Both the position numbers and the translations under genes were made by a program. Of a stretch of DNA of 32,345 nucleotides, positions 24,385-30,138 are shown one piece after another (positions within the stretch are counted from its first letter, which is position 1; every line of letters begins with the position of its first letter). The notes under the pieces are model-generated. The model saw only the letters and a list, made by a program, of their open reading frames with translations, had not been told where the DNA came from and did no database searches. Origin of the DNA: a virus; the IMG/VR virus record IMGVR_UViG_3300042463_000322, positions 1-32,345 of that record. One strand, 5' to 3'.

Positions 24385-24843
24385 ATGACCGTAAACACAA
24401 CAGAACAATACAACTGGCAGAAAGCCACAAAGATTGACCGTGCTAGATTTGGTGGCAAGGCTAGTCCGAATGTAGAAGCCTATAAAGATTACCTACTAAA
24501 GCGTTACGGTGGCACTAGCGTGGGGATTGTGAACAAGCGTGAAGTTCGTGGTGGTGGTTCATTGTCCACGCATTATTATGGGGCTGCGCTAGATTGGCGT
24601 TACCCTTCACGAGCCGTAGGTGTTAAAGCAATGAAAGACCTAGTGGCTAATTCTGCACAGTATGGTGTGCAGATGATTGTAGATTATGTTGGTGGAACCA
24701 TTTGGACACCAAAGCGTGGATGGAAAAAGGCTGAACCTAACTCACACGGTATGGGTCAGTCGTGGGCTGCGTGGATACACATTGAGACTACTAAGTCAAT
24801 GTGGGGAAATAACAAAGCGTTATCTACTCGGAATCCAGTTTAA
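24385..24843 (+). CDS. M15-type peptidase, probable endolysin or virion cell-wall enzyme
   Basis: 152 residues. S61-x-H63-x-x-G-x-A-x-D70 in STHYYGAALDW is the zinc-binding signature of M15 D-Ala-D-Ala carboxypeptidase and L-Ala-D-Glu endopeptidase folds, and H132 in WIHIE is the third zinc ligand. The catalytic acid usually three residues before that His is not present (Ala129), so either D100 or E134 serves or the register differs. It cuts peptide cross-links of peptidoglycan. There is no signal peptide. As the last gene of the virion module, after the giant ejection protein, it may be endolysin or a virion-borne enzyme for cell-wall penetration. It overlaps the convergent - strand gene by 20 bases. 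Confidence 0.8.
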   Translation: MTVNTTEQYNWQKATKIDRARFGGKASPNVEAYKDYLLKRYGGTSVGIVNKREVRGGGSLSTHYYGAALDWRYPSRAVGVKAMKDLVANSAQYGVQMIVDYVGGTIWTPKRGWKKAEPNSHGMGQSWAAWIHIETTKSMWGNNKALSTRNPV

Positions 24844-25069
24844 GTTCATCCATAATCTGTTGAACTATAAAACTGTAGTTCTGCATACACGCACGGATAG
24901 CGTCTGCATCACCTAGTAGGGCTTGTATCCATTCGGCTGTCATCTCTTCGGCTGCCAGCCTGCTGATGTGGAACTCTACGATATAACCGACTTTGGAGTT
25001 GGAGATTGTTTTGGCGAATGCCATTTCAATCTCTTTCATATCTTCAGGTTTGAAATCTTCTTCATTCAC
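24824..25069 (-). CDS. Unknown 81-residue acidic protein
   Basis: Unrecognised. Acidic, helical and soluble: EDFKPEDMKEIEMAFAK, then VGYIVEFHISRLAAEEMTAEWIQALLGDADAIRACMQNYSFIVQQIMDELKLDSE. It is last in the - strand module and overlaps the tail of the peptidase gene by 20 bases on the opposite strand. No terminator-like hairpin is visible between the two converging modules. It overlaps the upstream gene by 8 bases, implying coupled translation. Confidence 0.65.
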   Translation of the reverse strand: MNEEDFKPEDMKEIEMAFAKTISNSKVGYIVEFHISRLAAEEMTAEWIQALLGDADAIRACMQNYSFIVQQIMDELKLDSE

Positions 25070-25304
25070 TTTTGGCTACCCCTTCATAAACTTTGAGGGC
25101 ATTCCAAACTTTACGCCAAGTTTTCAAATCGTTCGGGTCATCTTCAAGTAGGTCTAGTACATACGCTAGTTCGTGCGCTACGGTTTCCCATTTAACTTCC
25201 GACAACGGATTACGGCTGGATGGGTGTTTCTGTTTGCTTATGAAATAATCACTTGTTTTTTTCAACTCTTGATTTTTCCACTGCTCGTATTGATTTTTGC
25301 ACAT
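25062..25304 (-). CDS. Unknown 80-residue protein
   Basis: Unrecognised. Helical with a Lys/Gln-rich start (KNQYEQWKNQELKKTSDYF) and a Trp-containing C-terminal half (WETVAHELAYVLDLLEDDPNDLKTWRKVWNALKVYEGVAKSE). The ATG start gives a 56-base overlap with the preceding gene, which is large for this phage. A TTG at codon 14 would shorten the overlap to under 20 bases and is a reasonable alternative. The start is therefore uncertain. Confidence 0.6.
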   Translation of the reverse strand: MCKNQYEQWKNQELKKTSDYFISKQKHPSSRNPLSEVKWETVAHELAYVLDLLEDDPNDLKTWRKVWNALKVYEGVAKSE

Positions 25305-25401
25305 TTTCTATGTCACTTATTCTTGCGTTGGGAAGTCCGTAGGACTTCGCTTCTTTCACTAATGTTACTAGAAGAATCTGCAATTCTTCCAAGTTTGTCA
25401 T
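25249..25401 (-). CDS. Unknown 50-residue helical protein
   Basis: The frame is open further upstream, but that extension overlaps a better gene in another frame (25403-25567). The ATG at 25401, one base after that gene's stop (TAAAATG), gives the compact product MTNLEELQILLVTLVKEAKS continuing to YGLPNARISDIENVQKSIRAVEKSRVEKNK. It is two helices with a Gly-Leu-Pro turn, possibly a dimeric helical hairpin. Function unknown. Confidence 0.55.
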   Translation of the reverse strand: MTNLEELQILLVTLVKEAKSYGLPNARISDIENVQKSIRAVEKSRVEKNK

Positions 25402-25402
25402 T

Positions 25403-25567
25403 TTAATCCTCTTCGTCATCTTCTTCTTCATCTTCCAGTGGTTCACAATCACCGTGGTAATCGTGCCAGTCACACCAGCGACACGGCTCTTCTGAGGCAC
25501 TGTGGCATCCACAAGAACCGTAAGGGTTCTTGTGTCCACCCTCACACATATTAGTCCAATGAGCCAT
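25403..25567 (-). CDS. 54-residue Cys/His-rich protein with acidic tail
   Basis: A short gene hidden beneath a longer open frame. It has six cysteines (8, 19, 21, 29, 32, 41) and five histidines (3, 12, 22, 35, 38) in the first 41 residues: MCEGGHKNPYGSCGCH, then PCRWCDWHDYHGDC. It ends in ten consecutive Asp or Glu residues. The metal-binding pattern plus acidic tail argues for real selection on this frame. It starts on the last base of the sigma-like gene's stop codon (TAATG). Two zinc sites are possible. A DNA-mimicking or protein-binding role for the acidic tail is inference. A perfect 10-bp stem-loop lies in the gene (25510-25534). Confidence 0.62.
   Translation of the reverse strand: MAHWTNMCEGGHKNPYGSCGCHSASEEPCRWCDWHDYHGDCEPLEDEEEDDEED
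25510..25534 (-). repeat. Perfect 10-bp stem-loop in the Cys/His-rich gene
   Basis: CACAAGAACC (25510-25519) and GGTTCTTGTG (25525-25534) pair perfectly around the 5-base loop GTAAG. Confidence 0.6.
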
Positions 25568-25893
25568 TACTTATCCCTTAGGTGTTGCATATCGGGATGT
25601 TCCATAATTTTCTGTTTTAGCCTTTCCATTGCTATTTTGGTCTTACGCCAAGCGTGCGACTTTGCTTTTATATTTAGGTTTTTTGCTAGTTCTTCGTATG
25701 TTGTACGGTCATAAAAGATTTCGTACAACACACGCTGGTCCTCTTCGTTTAGCGTGGACAAACACTCGGTAACTATATCAACGGTTTTCCAGTTTGTCTC
25801 CGAAACTTCGTTTTCATATGCGAATGGCATCATTAAGATTTCCCATTCGCTTGAGTTTTCGTTTAGTTTTTTGCGTGGGTCATACTTCATCAT
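25567..25893 (-). CDS. Sigma-70 region 4-like regulator
   Basis: 108 residues. Residues about 46-95 (LSTLNEEDQRVLYEIFYDRTTYEELAKNLNIKAKSHAWRKTKIAMERLKQKI) follow the region 4 pattern of sigma factors: acidic turn, helix, Y-E-E-L-A first HTH helix, then a recognition helix with basic residues and a final helix. No region 2 is present, so it cannot act as a complete sigma factor; it may be an anti-sigma partner, a -35-binding co-regulator or a late-gene activator. MM at the start leaves the exact initiation codon open. It overlaps the upstream gene by 11-14 bases and the next by one. Confidence 0.65.
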   Translation of the reverse strand: MMKYDPRKKLNENSSEWEILMMPFAYENEVSETNWKTVDIVTECLSTLNEEDQRVLYEIFYDRTTYEELAKNLNIKAKSHAWRKTKIAMERLKQKIMEHPDMQHLRDK

Positions 25894-26374
25894 AATTTGC
25901 GTTTGTCATAACATCTAACACATCTTCGGGTAGCAGCAGGAATCCTCGTGAGGGGTTTCCACTGCGTACAGCAAAGTTTTGCATTGTTTTACGGTTGTAC
26001 TTGTCAGGGTTTAGTTTCAGATATCGTTTCAATCGGGGAACACTTATAATGTGGAAAGCACCTTCGCTGCCGTTTAATGTTAAAACATAAACCCACCACA
26101 TTGCTTTCGTCACATTTAGTCCTGACTTTTCCCAAATAGCCTTGCCGTCAGCGTCTTTGCGTAGCCTCGGATTATGTTCCATCTCCAAGACCATCTTGCC
26201 ATTACGGTATCTGTCGGTTTTAACTTCAAAAGCACCAGATTCCATTGCAGAGAGGAACTCGGTAACCAACGCTTCACCCTTGTGACCAAACTTAAGGTCG
26301 TCGTGAAAGTTAAACTTTTTCGCTGGAATATCATAATCTGAAAACTTTCCTTTCGGTGGGGGTTTGTCGGTCAT
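25880..26374 (-). CDS. PD-(D/E)XK-like endonuclease-fold protein
   Basis: 164 residues from the ATG at 26374, which overlaps the RusA stop as ATGA; GGAGG at 26385-26389 is correctly spaced for this start and too close for the alternative TTG at 26383. The pattern G-H-K-G-E34-A-L-V, then A-F-E50-V-K52-T-D54 and M-V-L-E64-M-E66 resembles the restriction-endonuclease fold (helix Glu, E-x-K strand, adjacent strand). The C-terminal half is strand/helix (WWVYVLTLNGSEGAFHIISVPRLKRYL). Next to RusA, primase and helicase, a role in DNA recombination or host-DNA degradation is likely. Exact substrate unknown. Confidence 0.62.
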   Translation of the reverse strand: MTDKPPPKGKFSDYDIPAKKFNFHDDLKFGHKGEALVTEFLSAMESGAFEVKTDRYRNGKMVLEMEHNPRLRKDADGKAIWEKSGLNVTKAMWWVYVLTLNGSEGAFHIISVPRLKRYLKLNPDKYNRKTMQNFAVRSGNPSRGFLLLPEDVLDVMTNANYDEV

Positions 26375-26712
26375 TTTTTCCAAGCCTCCACATAATGGAC
26401 TTGCTTGTCATCTGTCCACGCCACTCCGTTTAGACCATCCATCAAAGTTTTCAGGTAGTTGTCTAAATCGCCACGAAGTTTACTTGGTGGAACTTCATAA
26501 TCTAAAACTGTTACTTCACAACCTTCGGGTGTGAACTCAATACGCATCTGCACTGGACCTTCAAACATTGGTCCGTCAGACATAGCCCACGCACCTGCGA
26601 TGCGTGCCTCGGCTTCAAGAGTCTTTTCAGGCGTGAACACACGACCTCTGCGACCTAATCGTGGGCGACCCTTAGGTACAGGTCTGCCCTCTATAATGAT
26701 TGTGTGTTGCAT
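26371..26712 (-). CDS. rusA: RusA-type Holliday junction resolvase
   Basis: 113 residues. The N-terminal GRPVPKGRPRLGRRGRVFTPEKTLEAE matches the RusA start (G-x-P-x-x-K-x-R-P-R, then TP-x-x-T). The C-terminal core has D82-x-D84-N85, K88, D92-G-L-N-G and D101-D102-K-Q, the conserved acidic and lysine residues that coordinate Mg2+ and cut four-way junctions. Length is a little under that of E. coli RusA (120). It acts as a dimer on recombination or replication intermediates and can debranch DNA before packaging. It starts 12 bases after the primase stop and couples to the next gene through an ATGA overlap. Confidence 0.93.
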   Translation of the reverse strand: MQHTIIIEGRPVPKGRPRLGRRGRVFTPEKTLEAEARIAGAWAMSDGPMFEGPVQMRIEFTPEGCEVTVLDYEVPPSKLRGDLDNYLKTLMDGLNGVAWTDDKQVHYVEAWKK

Positions 26713-26724
26713 AATGCCACCGTT

Positions 26725-27621
26725 CTAGGTTGTATAAACCCGTTGAACAAGTTTATCAATCTCTAGTTCCATATTTGGGCGTAAATGGTATTTACCCCAA
26801 CGCTGGTCAGCAGACATAATCACAATCTTGGTTTCACTAGGGTGCAGTCCTGACCTGACTAGTTCGTGAGCAAGGCGTGCAAGGGTTCGTGAACGGTCAT
26901 TGTTAGGCAATGGACCGTCACGCCATATGACATAAGCCAATGGTGATACACGCTTCATAATCTCTTTGAAGTCGTCAGATTCAGGATGGTCTGTGACCAT
27001 ACTGAAGTCAGGTTGTGGTGGCTTATAATAAGTTGCCAGACGAGCAATCGTGTCTGGAGAATTAAGGTTGGCTTCTGCCATATCTAGGAACTGTTCCAAC
27101 GCTACGGCTGTGCCGTCTGCGTTGATTATACGCCGATTAGCCTTAGACATATCTGCATAGTTCGGATATGGAAGTCGCACATAGTTGCCGTACTGCATTA
27201 TGGATGTGAGTTGCTCCTGCTTAGGGTTCACCTCACGAGCAGGGTAGTCTGCAACCTGATGCGCTGCGAGCATCATACGACGCATATCGCTAGCAAGCAC
27301 TGGCTCACTAGCAAACACCCAACAGTGGTAACCTTTGCTACGAGATTTCTCTACGAATGCGTGGACACCACCAGCCTCTAAGGCTTCTCGCAGATTGAAC
27401 GCACCAGTCATATCTTCTATGTCAATGTCCGAGCATCCCCATACGGTGTACCAGTCGCCTTTGAGTGGCACCATTGGGTACACACCGATAGGTGTGTCAC
27501 CTGACAGGTGAGCGTCAAACACTTCACGAGTCAAAGGCATCTTTATGCATCCACCTGTTTCTGAGCCGTAAACATCTCCACGACCACGAAACAGTTTTAT
27601 AAATCTATCTGTTGTGTTCAT
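26725..27621 (-). CDS. Archaeo-eukaryotic primase (TOTE-type PrimPol)
   Basis: 298 residues from the ATG at 27621, which shares the A of the helicase stop (TGATG); a TTG 12 bases upstream is less likely. The primase catalytic core is visible: D65-I-D67 in GCSDIDIED, then SRSKGYH99-C-W101 (the S-x-x-x-G-x-H-x-W motif), and VNPKQ near 131-135, all typical of the AEP domain found in TOTE conflict elements and phage primases. It would make primers for the helicase-loaded fork, perhaps also with polymerase activity. The C-terminal 100 residues are helical (NNDRSRTLARLAHELVRSGLHPSETKIVIMSADQ). Two adjacent stem-loops at 27480-27511 and two bulged ones at 26775-26800 and 26893-26918 lie in the gene. 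Confidence 0.85.
   Translation of the reverse strand: MNTTDRFIKLFRGRGDVYGSETGGCIKMPLTREVFDAHLSGDTPIGVYPMVPLKGDWYTVWGCSDIDIEDMTGAFNLREALEAGGVHAFVEKSRSKGYHCWVFASEPVLASDMRRMMLAAHQVADYPAREVNPKQEQLTSIMQYGNYVRLPYPNYADMSKANRRIINADGTAVALEQFLDMAEANLNSPDTIARLATYYKPPQPDFSMVTDHPESDDFKEIMKRVSPLAYVIWRDGPLPNNDRSRTLARLAHELVRSGLHPSETKIVIMSADQRWGKYHLRPNMELEIDKLVQRVYTT
26775..26800 (-). repeat. 11-bp bulged stem-loop in the primase gene
   Basis: On the mRNA strand TTGGG plus GTAAAT pairs with ATTTAC, a bulged G, then CCCAA. The loop is ACC. The design (3-base loop, single bulge on the 3' arm) repeats that of 13599 and 14701. Confidence 0.45.
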
Positions 27622-28691
27622 CAGTAATCCCAATCGTCAGCGAGAACTAATTGTTCAGGTTCAGGTTCAGACAATGTCGGTATCGTGCCTAGATGCCCTG
27701 TGGGTAGCCGTGTCAGACGACCTGTGCCTTCTTCAATCTCAAAGTCCACATCATCCATAAGTCTAGATGAGGGGCGTTTACATTTGACAAGGTTGATTGT
27801 GACCGTGTTTTGGTGGATACGCAAGTCATAACGCAACGCATCCAGCCGTTCCAGCAGGCGTTCCGTTTGGTTAGACTTATCCAGTCGTTCCTCTAATTCA
27901 CGGATGTGGTTCTCAATCTCAAACTTCTTACGGCGTACACCTATAATGTGGGTCGCTTGTTGCTCGCCACCATAGGCACCTGATGAGATTGTTTGCTTTT
28001 TGCCGTCTGCACCAGCAGTACGGCTAGATTGATGCAACACAATCATAGGGATATTATGGCGTTTACCGAACGCTTTTATGGTGTTCGCCTTAGACGGAAT
28101 GTCCTCGCCTCCACCACTGAGCAAGTCCAAGTAGTCAAAGACAAGCAACGAGGGTTGTCCCCACATATCACGGATTTCACCAAGTGCTTGTTCCATTTCG
28201 TTGAGGGTCATCATTTGGTCAAAGACAGCCAACTGAGGAAACGATTCGTTTGCTGTTTCACGAAGCAACTTGATTGCTTCGGGGTCGTTGTCTGCGATAC
28301 GCATTTCCAGTTCGTGGGCATCTATGCCGTGCATAATGCAGGTCAGTTTTATGAGTGTCAAGGTGCGTGGTTCGTCAGGGCAGAAATATACCACAGGTAG
28401 ATTTCTGTTTGCCAACAGGATTTGTAGAAGCAACATAGTTTTACCTGAATGGCTATAACCGTTTATCATACATAACTCTGATGGGGCTATGCCACGCATC
28501 TCGCTATCTAAATCAGGGAAGCCTAGATAGACTCGTTCGTTTGGGTTTTGCGCCCAATGAACAAAGTCGTCGGCAGCGACTTCCAGTGGTTCATAATAAT
28601 GTCGTTTTTTTGAGGCGTTAGACACATCAGGCGTGGCGATTATCTCGCCACGCCCAAGTGCGTTCCAACGCTCCGAGTAATTCGGAGTCAT
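27621..28691 (-). CDS. DnaB-like replicative helicase
   Basis: 356 residues. RecA-type ATPase core: Walker A GYSHSGKT at 78-85, Walker B LLVFDYLDLL with D186, a sensor H220-Q221 in VLHQSSRTAG, and the downstream GAYGGEQQATHIIGVRRKKFE, matching the DnaB C-terminal domain region. No N-terminal DnaB domain is present; residues 1-55 are a short leader instead, so interaction with primase may differ from the bacterial system. It unwinds DNA at the fork and is directly coupled to the primase gene. Near the start codon a perfect 10-bp stem-loop (28630-28654) lies in the coding sequence. AAAGGA stands before the ATG. Confidence 0.9.
   Translation of the reverse strand: MTPNYSERWNALGRGEIIATPDVSNASKKRHYYEPLEVAADDFVHWAQNPNERVYLGFPDLDSEMRGIAPSELCMINGYSHSGKTMLLLQILLANRNLPVVYFCPDEPRTLTLIKLTCIMHGIDAHELEMRIADNDPEAIKLLRETANESFPQLAVFDQMMTLNEMEQALGEIRDMWGQPSLLVFDYLDLLSGGGEDIPSKANTIKAFGKRHNIPMIVLHQSSRTAGADGKKQTISSGAYGGEQQATHIIGVRRKKFEIENHIRELEERLDKSNQTERLLERLDALRYDLRIHQNTVTINLVKCKRPSSRLMDDVDFEIEEGTGRLTRLPTGHLGTIPTLSEPEPEQLVLADDWDY
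28630..28654 (-). repeat. Perfect 10-bp G-C-rich stem-loop at the 5' end of the helicase gene
   Basis: GGCGTGGCGA (28630-28639) pairs with TCGCCACGCC (28645-28654), loop TTATC on the + strand. On the mRNA it lies 37-61 bases after the helicase ATG. Confidence 0.6.
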
Positions 28692-28710
28692 ATTGTTCCT
28701 TTGTTTTTAG

Positions 28711-29157
28711 TTATGCGCCACGAGGCGCCCAAAAGGCATCGTTACCTGTGGTTGATTTGAACCAAGGTCGCTTTGGGTTTGCACCGAGAGTGTCTCGGTT
28801 GTCCCACACTTCACTCACACCTTTGACTGCACAAGCGTCGTTCAACCAAGCAGGAATTGGTCCGTGTTGCTTGCCCTTGATGCGAACTTGGAAACCAGTC
28901 GCTGTCGGGGTTGGTGCTGGTGTAGCAGAAGGAAAAGCCTGTGTGAACGCTTGTTCTTCTTGCTGTGGTGATTCTGCGTGTGGTGCTTCAGCATTGCTGG
29001 AGGCAATGCCTTGGCTTGTCAGAATAATGTCACATACCATTTCGTATGCCTCTGTAAAGGCAACGATATTAGCGTTGACATCATCTCCTTTCGGAGTCAA
29101 CTCTGACGCAATTTTAGCGCATACTTGCATAATGATGGATTGGTCTTTACTGACCAT
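28711..29157 (-). CDS. Possible ssDNA-binding or replication accessory protein
   Basis: 148 residues. Residues 1-50 are helical (IIMQVCAKIASELTPKGDDVNANIVAFTEAYEMVCDIIL). Residues 53-87 are a Gln/Glu/Pro/Thr-rich linker. Residues about 88-148 (VRIKGKQHGPIPAWLNDACAVKGVSEVWDNRDTLGANPKRPWFKST) resemble the W-D-N-R ... N-P-K-x-P-x-F-K zinc-ribbon module seen in phage replication-associated proteins, but the usual paired cysteines are missing, so the fold may be metal-free. AAGGAGGTG before the ATG is an excellent ribosome site, partly held in a 5-bp hairpin (29162-29176). It lies between helicase and Cas4-like nuclease, which makes an ssDNA-binding role reasonable but unproven. Confidence 0.55.
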   Translation of the reverse strand: MVSKDQSIIMQVCAKIASELTPKGDDVNANIVAFTEAYEMVCDIILTSQGIASSNAEAPHAESPQQEEQAFTQAFPSATPAPTPTATGFQVRIKGKQHGPIPAWLNDACAVKGVSEVWDNRDTLGANPKRPWFKSTTGNDAFWAPRGA

Positions 29158-29161
29158 TGGT

Positions 29162-29176
29162 ACACCTCCTTGGTGT
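29162..29176 (-). promoter_or_regulatory. Hairpin overlapping the Shine-Dalgarno of the 28711-29157 gene
   Basis: On the mRNA strand ACACC pairs with GGTGT around loop AAGGA, so most of AAGGAGG is in the loop or right arm just before the start codon. Opening or protein binding could control translation. Confidence 0.4.
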
Positions 29177-29220
29177 GGTTGTCGTTGATAACGATATCAG
29201 ATGTAGAGACAAGAATGTCA

Positions 29221-30069
29221 CTACGCCTCAAAAATTTCTATAGACGGTGCCTGTAAAGGCAAACGCAATGCTTGCTCGGACAGGAAGTTGCCTTTGCATA
29301 GCGACCAGTATGGACACCATTTGTCCGAGCATAACGCGCTTGTGTCGTTCATAATCCACGGACCTTCCATAACGCCGATACGCAACGCCATAAGAATGGC
29401 AGGCTTCACGGTGTGCATCAGCCAACGCTGATGTTCTGCTGTGCGTTCCAAATACACAATCTGTGATTTAGGTTTGTCTTGCCGAACCATAACGCCATAA
29501 CGGAAATCAACAGGGTAACCTGTTTTCAACTGTTGAACAAGCGCAGCAGCATAAACAGTTGCCTGAACACTTTGTGACTGTTTCTCTTTCGCATAATACG
29601 AACGAGATGCTGTTTTCCAATCCCAAATCACACCGTTAGGTTGAACATAATCCATAGTGCCTTCGCACCAAACACCCCAATCGCCAACAGTCATCCCAAG
29701 TGGGAACGAGAATTTATATTCCACATCCCCACCGAACTGGACTTCAGGCATAATGTCATCAGTGAAAGCCTTAGCCATACTGATGATATGCTGTTCACCC
29801 TTTTCAGGGTCAAGGTTTGTCTGTTTATACGGTTGTTCTTTTAGTTCAGTCCAATGTTGCAAAGCAATATCAGCCATTTCGGTGGGGTTAGCCCCACCGA
29901 GAACCTGCTCAATACCATAATGCAGTGCTGTACCCATAATGGTTGCGTCACTAGCACCAGACATATCTGGCTTCGCCAATTTGAATCTAGCCCTTTCAGG
30001 GCAGATAATCAAATCGTTCAGCCACGACTGTCTAACATACACAATACCTCGTGTGTAATCAAATCTCAT
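29221..30069 (-). CDS. Cas4/RecB-like PD-(D/E)XK exonuclease with Fe-S cysteines
   Basis: 282 residues. The nuclease core shows H50 in MGTALHYGIE, E116 near GGDVEYKFSF, D140 in EGTMDYV, D150-W-K152 in VIWDWKTASRS and Q169-x3-Y173 in QATVYAAAL. These are the motifs of RecB/Cas4 nucleases in order. C23 (LIICPERARF) with C247, C252 and C258 (CSDKWCPYWSLC) forms the four-cysteine site that holds a 4Fe-4S cluster in Cas4 and AddB proteins. Such phage enzymes trim DNA ends for recombination with the single-strand annealing or helicase system. All key residues are present. A 9-bp stem-loop (29879-29900) lies in the gene. Confidence 0.9.
   Translation of the reverse strand: MRFDYTRGIVYVRQSWLNDLIICPERARFKLAKPDMSGASDATIMGTALHYGIEQVLGGANPTEMADIALQHWTELKEQPYKQTNLDPEKGEQHIISMAKAFTDDIMPEVQFGGDVEYKFSFPLGMTVGDWGVWCEGTMDYVQPNGVIWDWKTASRSYYAKEKQSQSVQATVYAAALVQQLKTGYPVDFRYGVMVRQDKPKSQIVYLERTAEHQRWLMHTVKPAILMALRIGVMEGPWIMNDTSALCSDKWCPYWSLCKGNFLSEQALRLPLQAPSIEIFEA
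29879..29900 (-). repeat. Perfect 9-bp stem-loop in the Cas4-like gene
   Basis: TCGGTGGGG (29879-29887) pairs with CCCCACCGA (29892-29900) around the + strand loop TTAG. It codes part of the helix near residues 57-63. Confidence 0.6.
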
Positions 30070-30096
30070 ATTGCATTCTTTCTTGTAAGGGTTGTC

Positions 30097-30125
30097 CTAA
30101 TACAATAACAATAATACACGGACAA
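30097..30125 (-). promoter_or_regulatory. Possible sigma-70-type promoter before the Cas4-like gene
   Basis: Reading the - strand, TTGTCC (30125-30120), 17 bases, then TATTAG (30102-30097) approximate -35 and -10 boxes, with the start codon 27 bases further on. It lies in the longest gap of the - strand module (69 bases). Box quality is only moderate. Confidence 0.25.
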
Positions 30126-30138
30126 ATAGCAATAGTTA

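Noticed and set aside
23921-24430. 169-codon - strand frame opposite the end of the giant virion protein and start of the peptidase
   Set aside because: Overlaps two convincing + strand genes and has no ribosome site or recognisable domain.
25402-25545. Upstream extension of the 25249 gene to a 98-residue product
   Set aside because: The extension translates as featureless Thr/Val-rich sequence and overlaps a Cys/His-rich frame with better coupling at both ends.
28658-29188. 176-codon + strand frame opposite the putative ssDNA-binding gene
   Set aside because: Antisense of a gene with an excellent ribosome site; no domain on the + frame.
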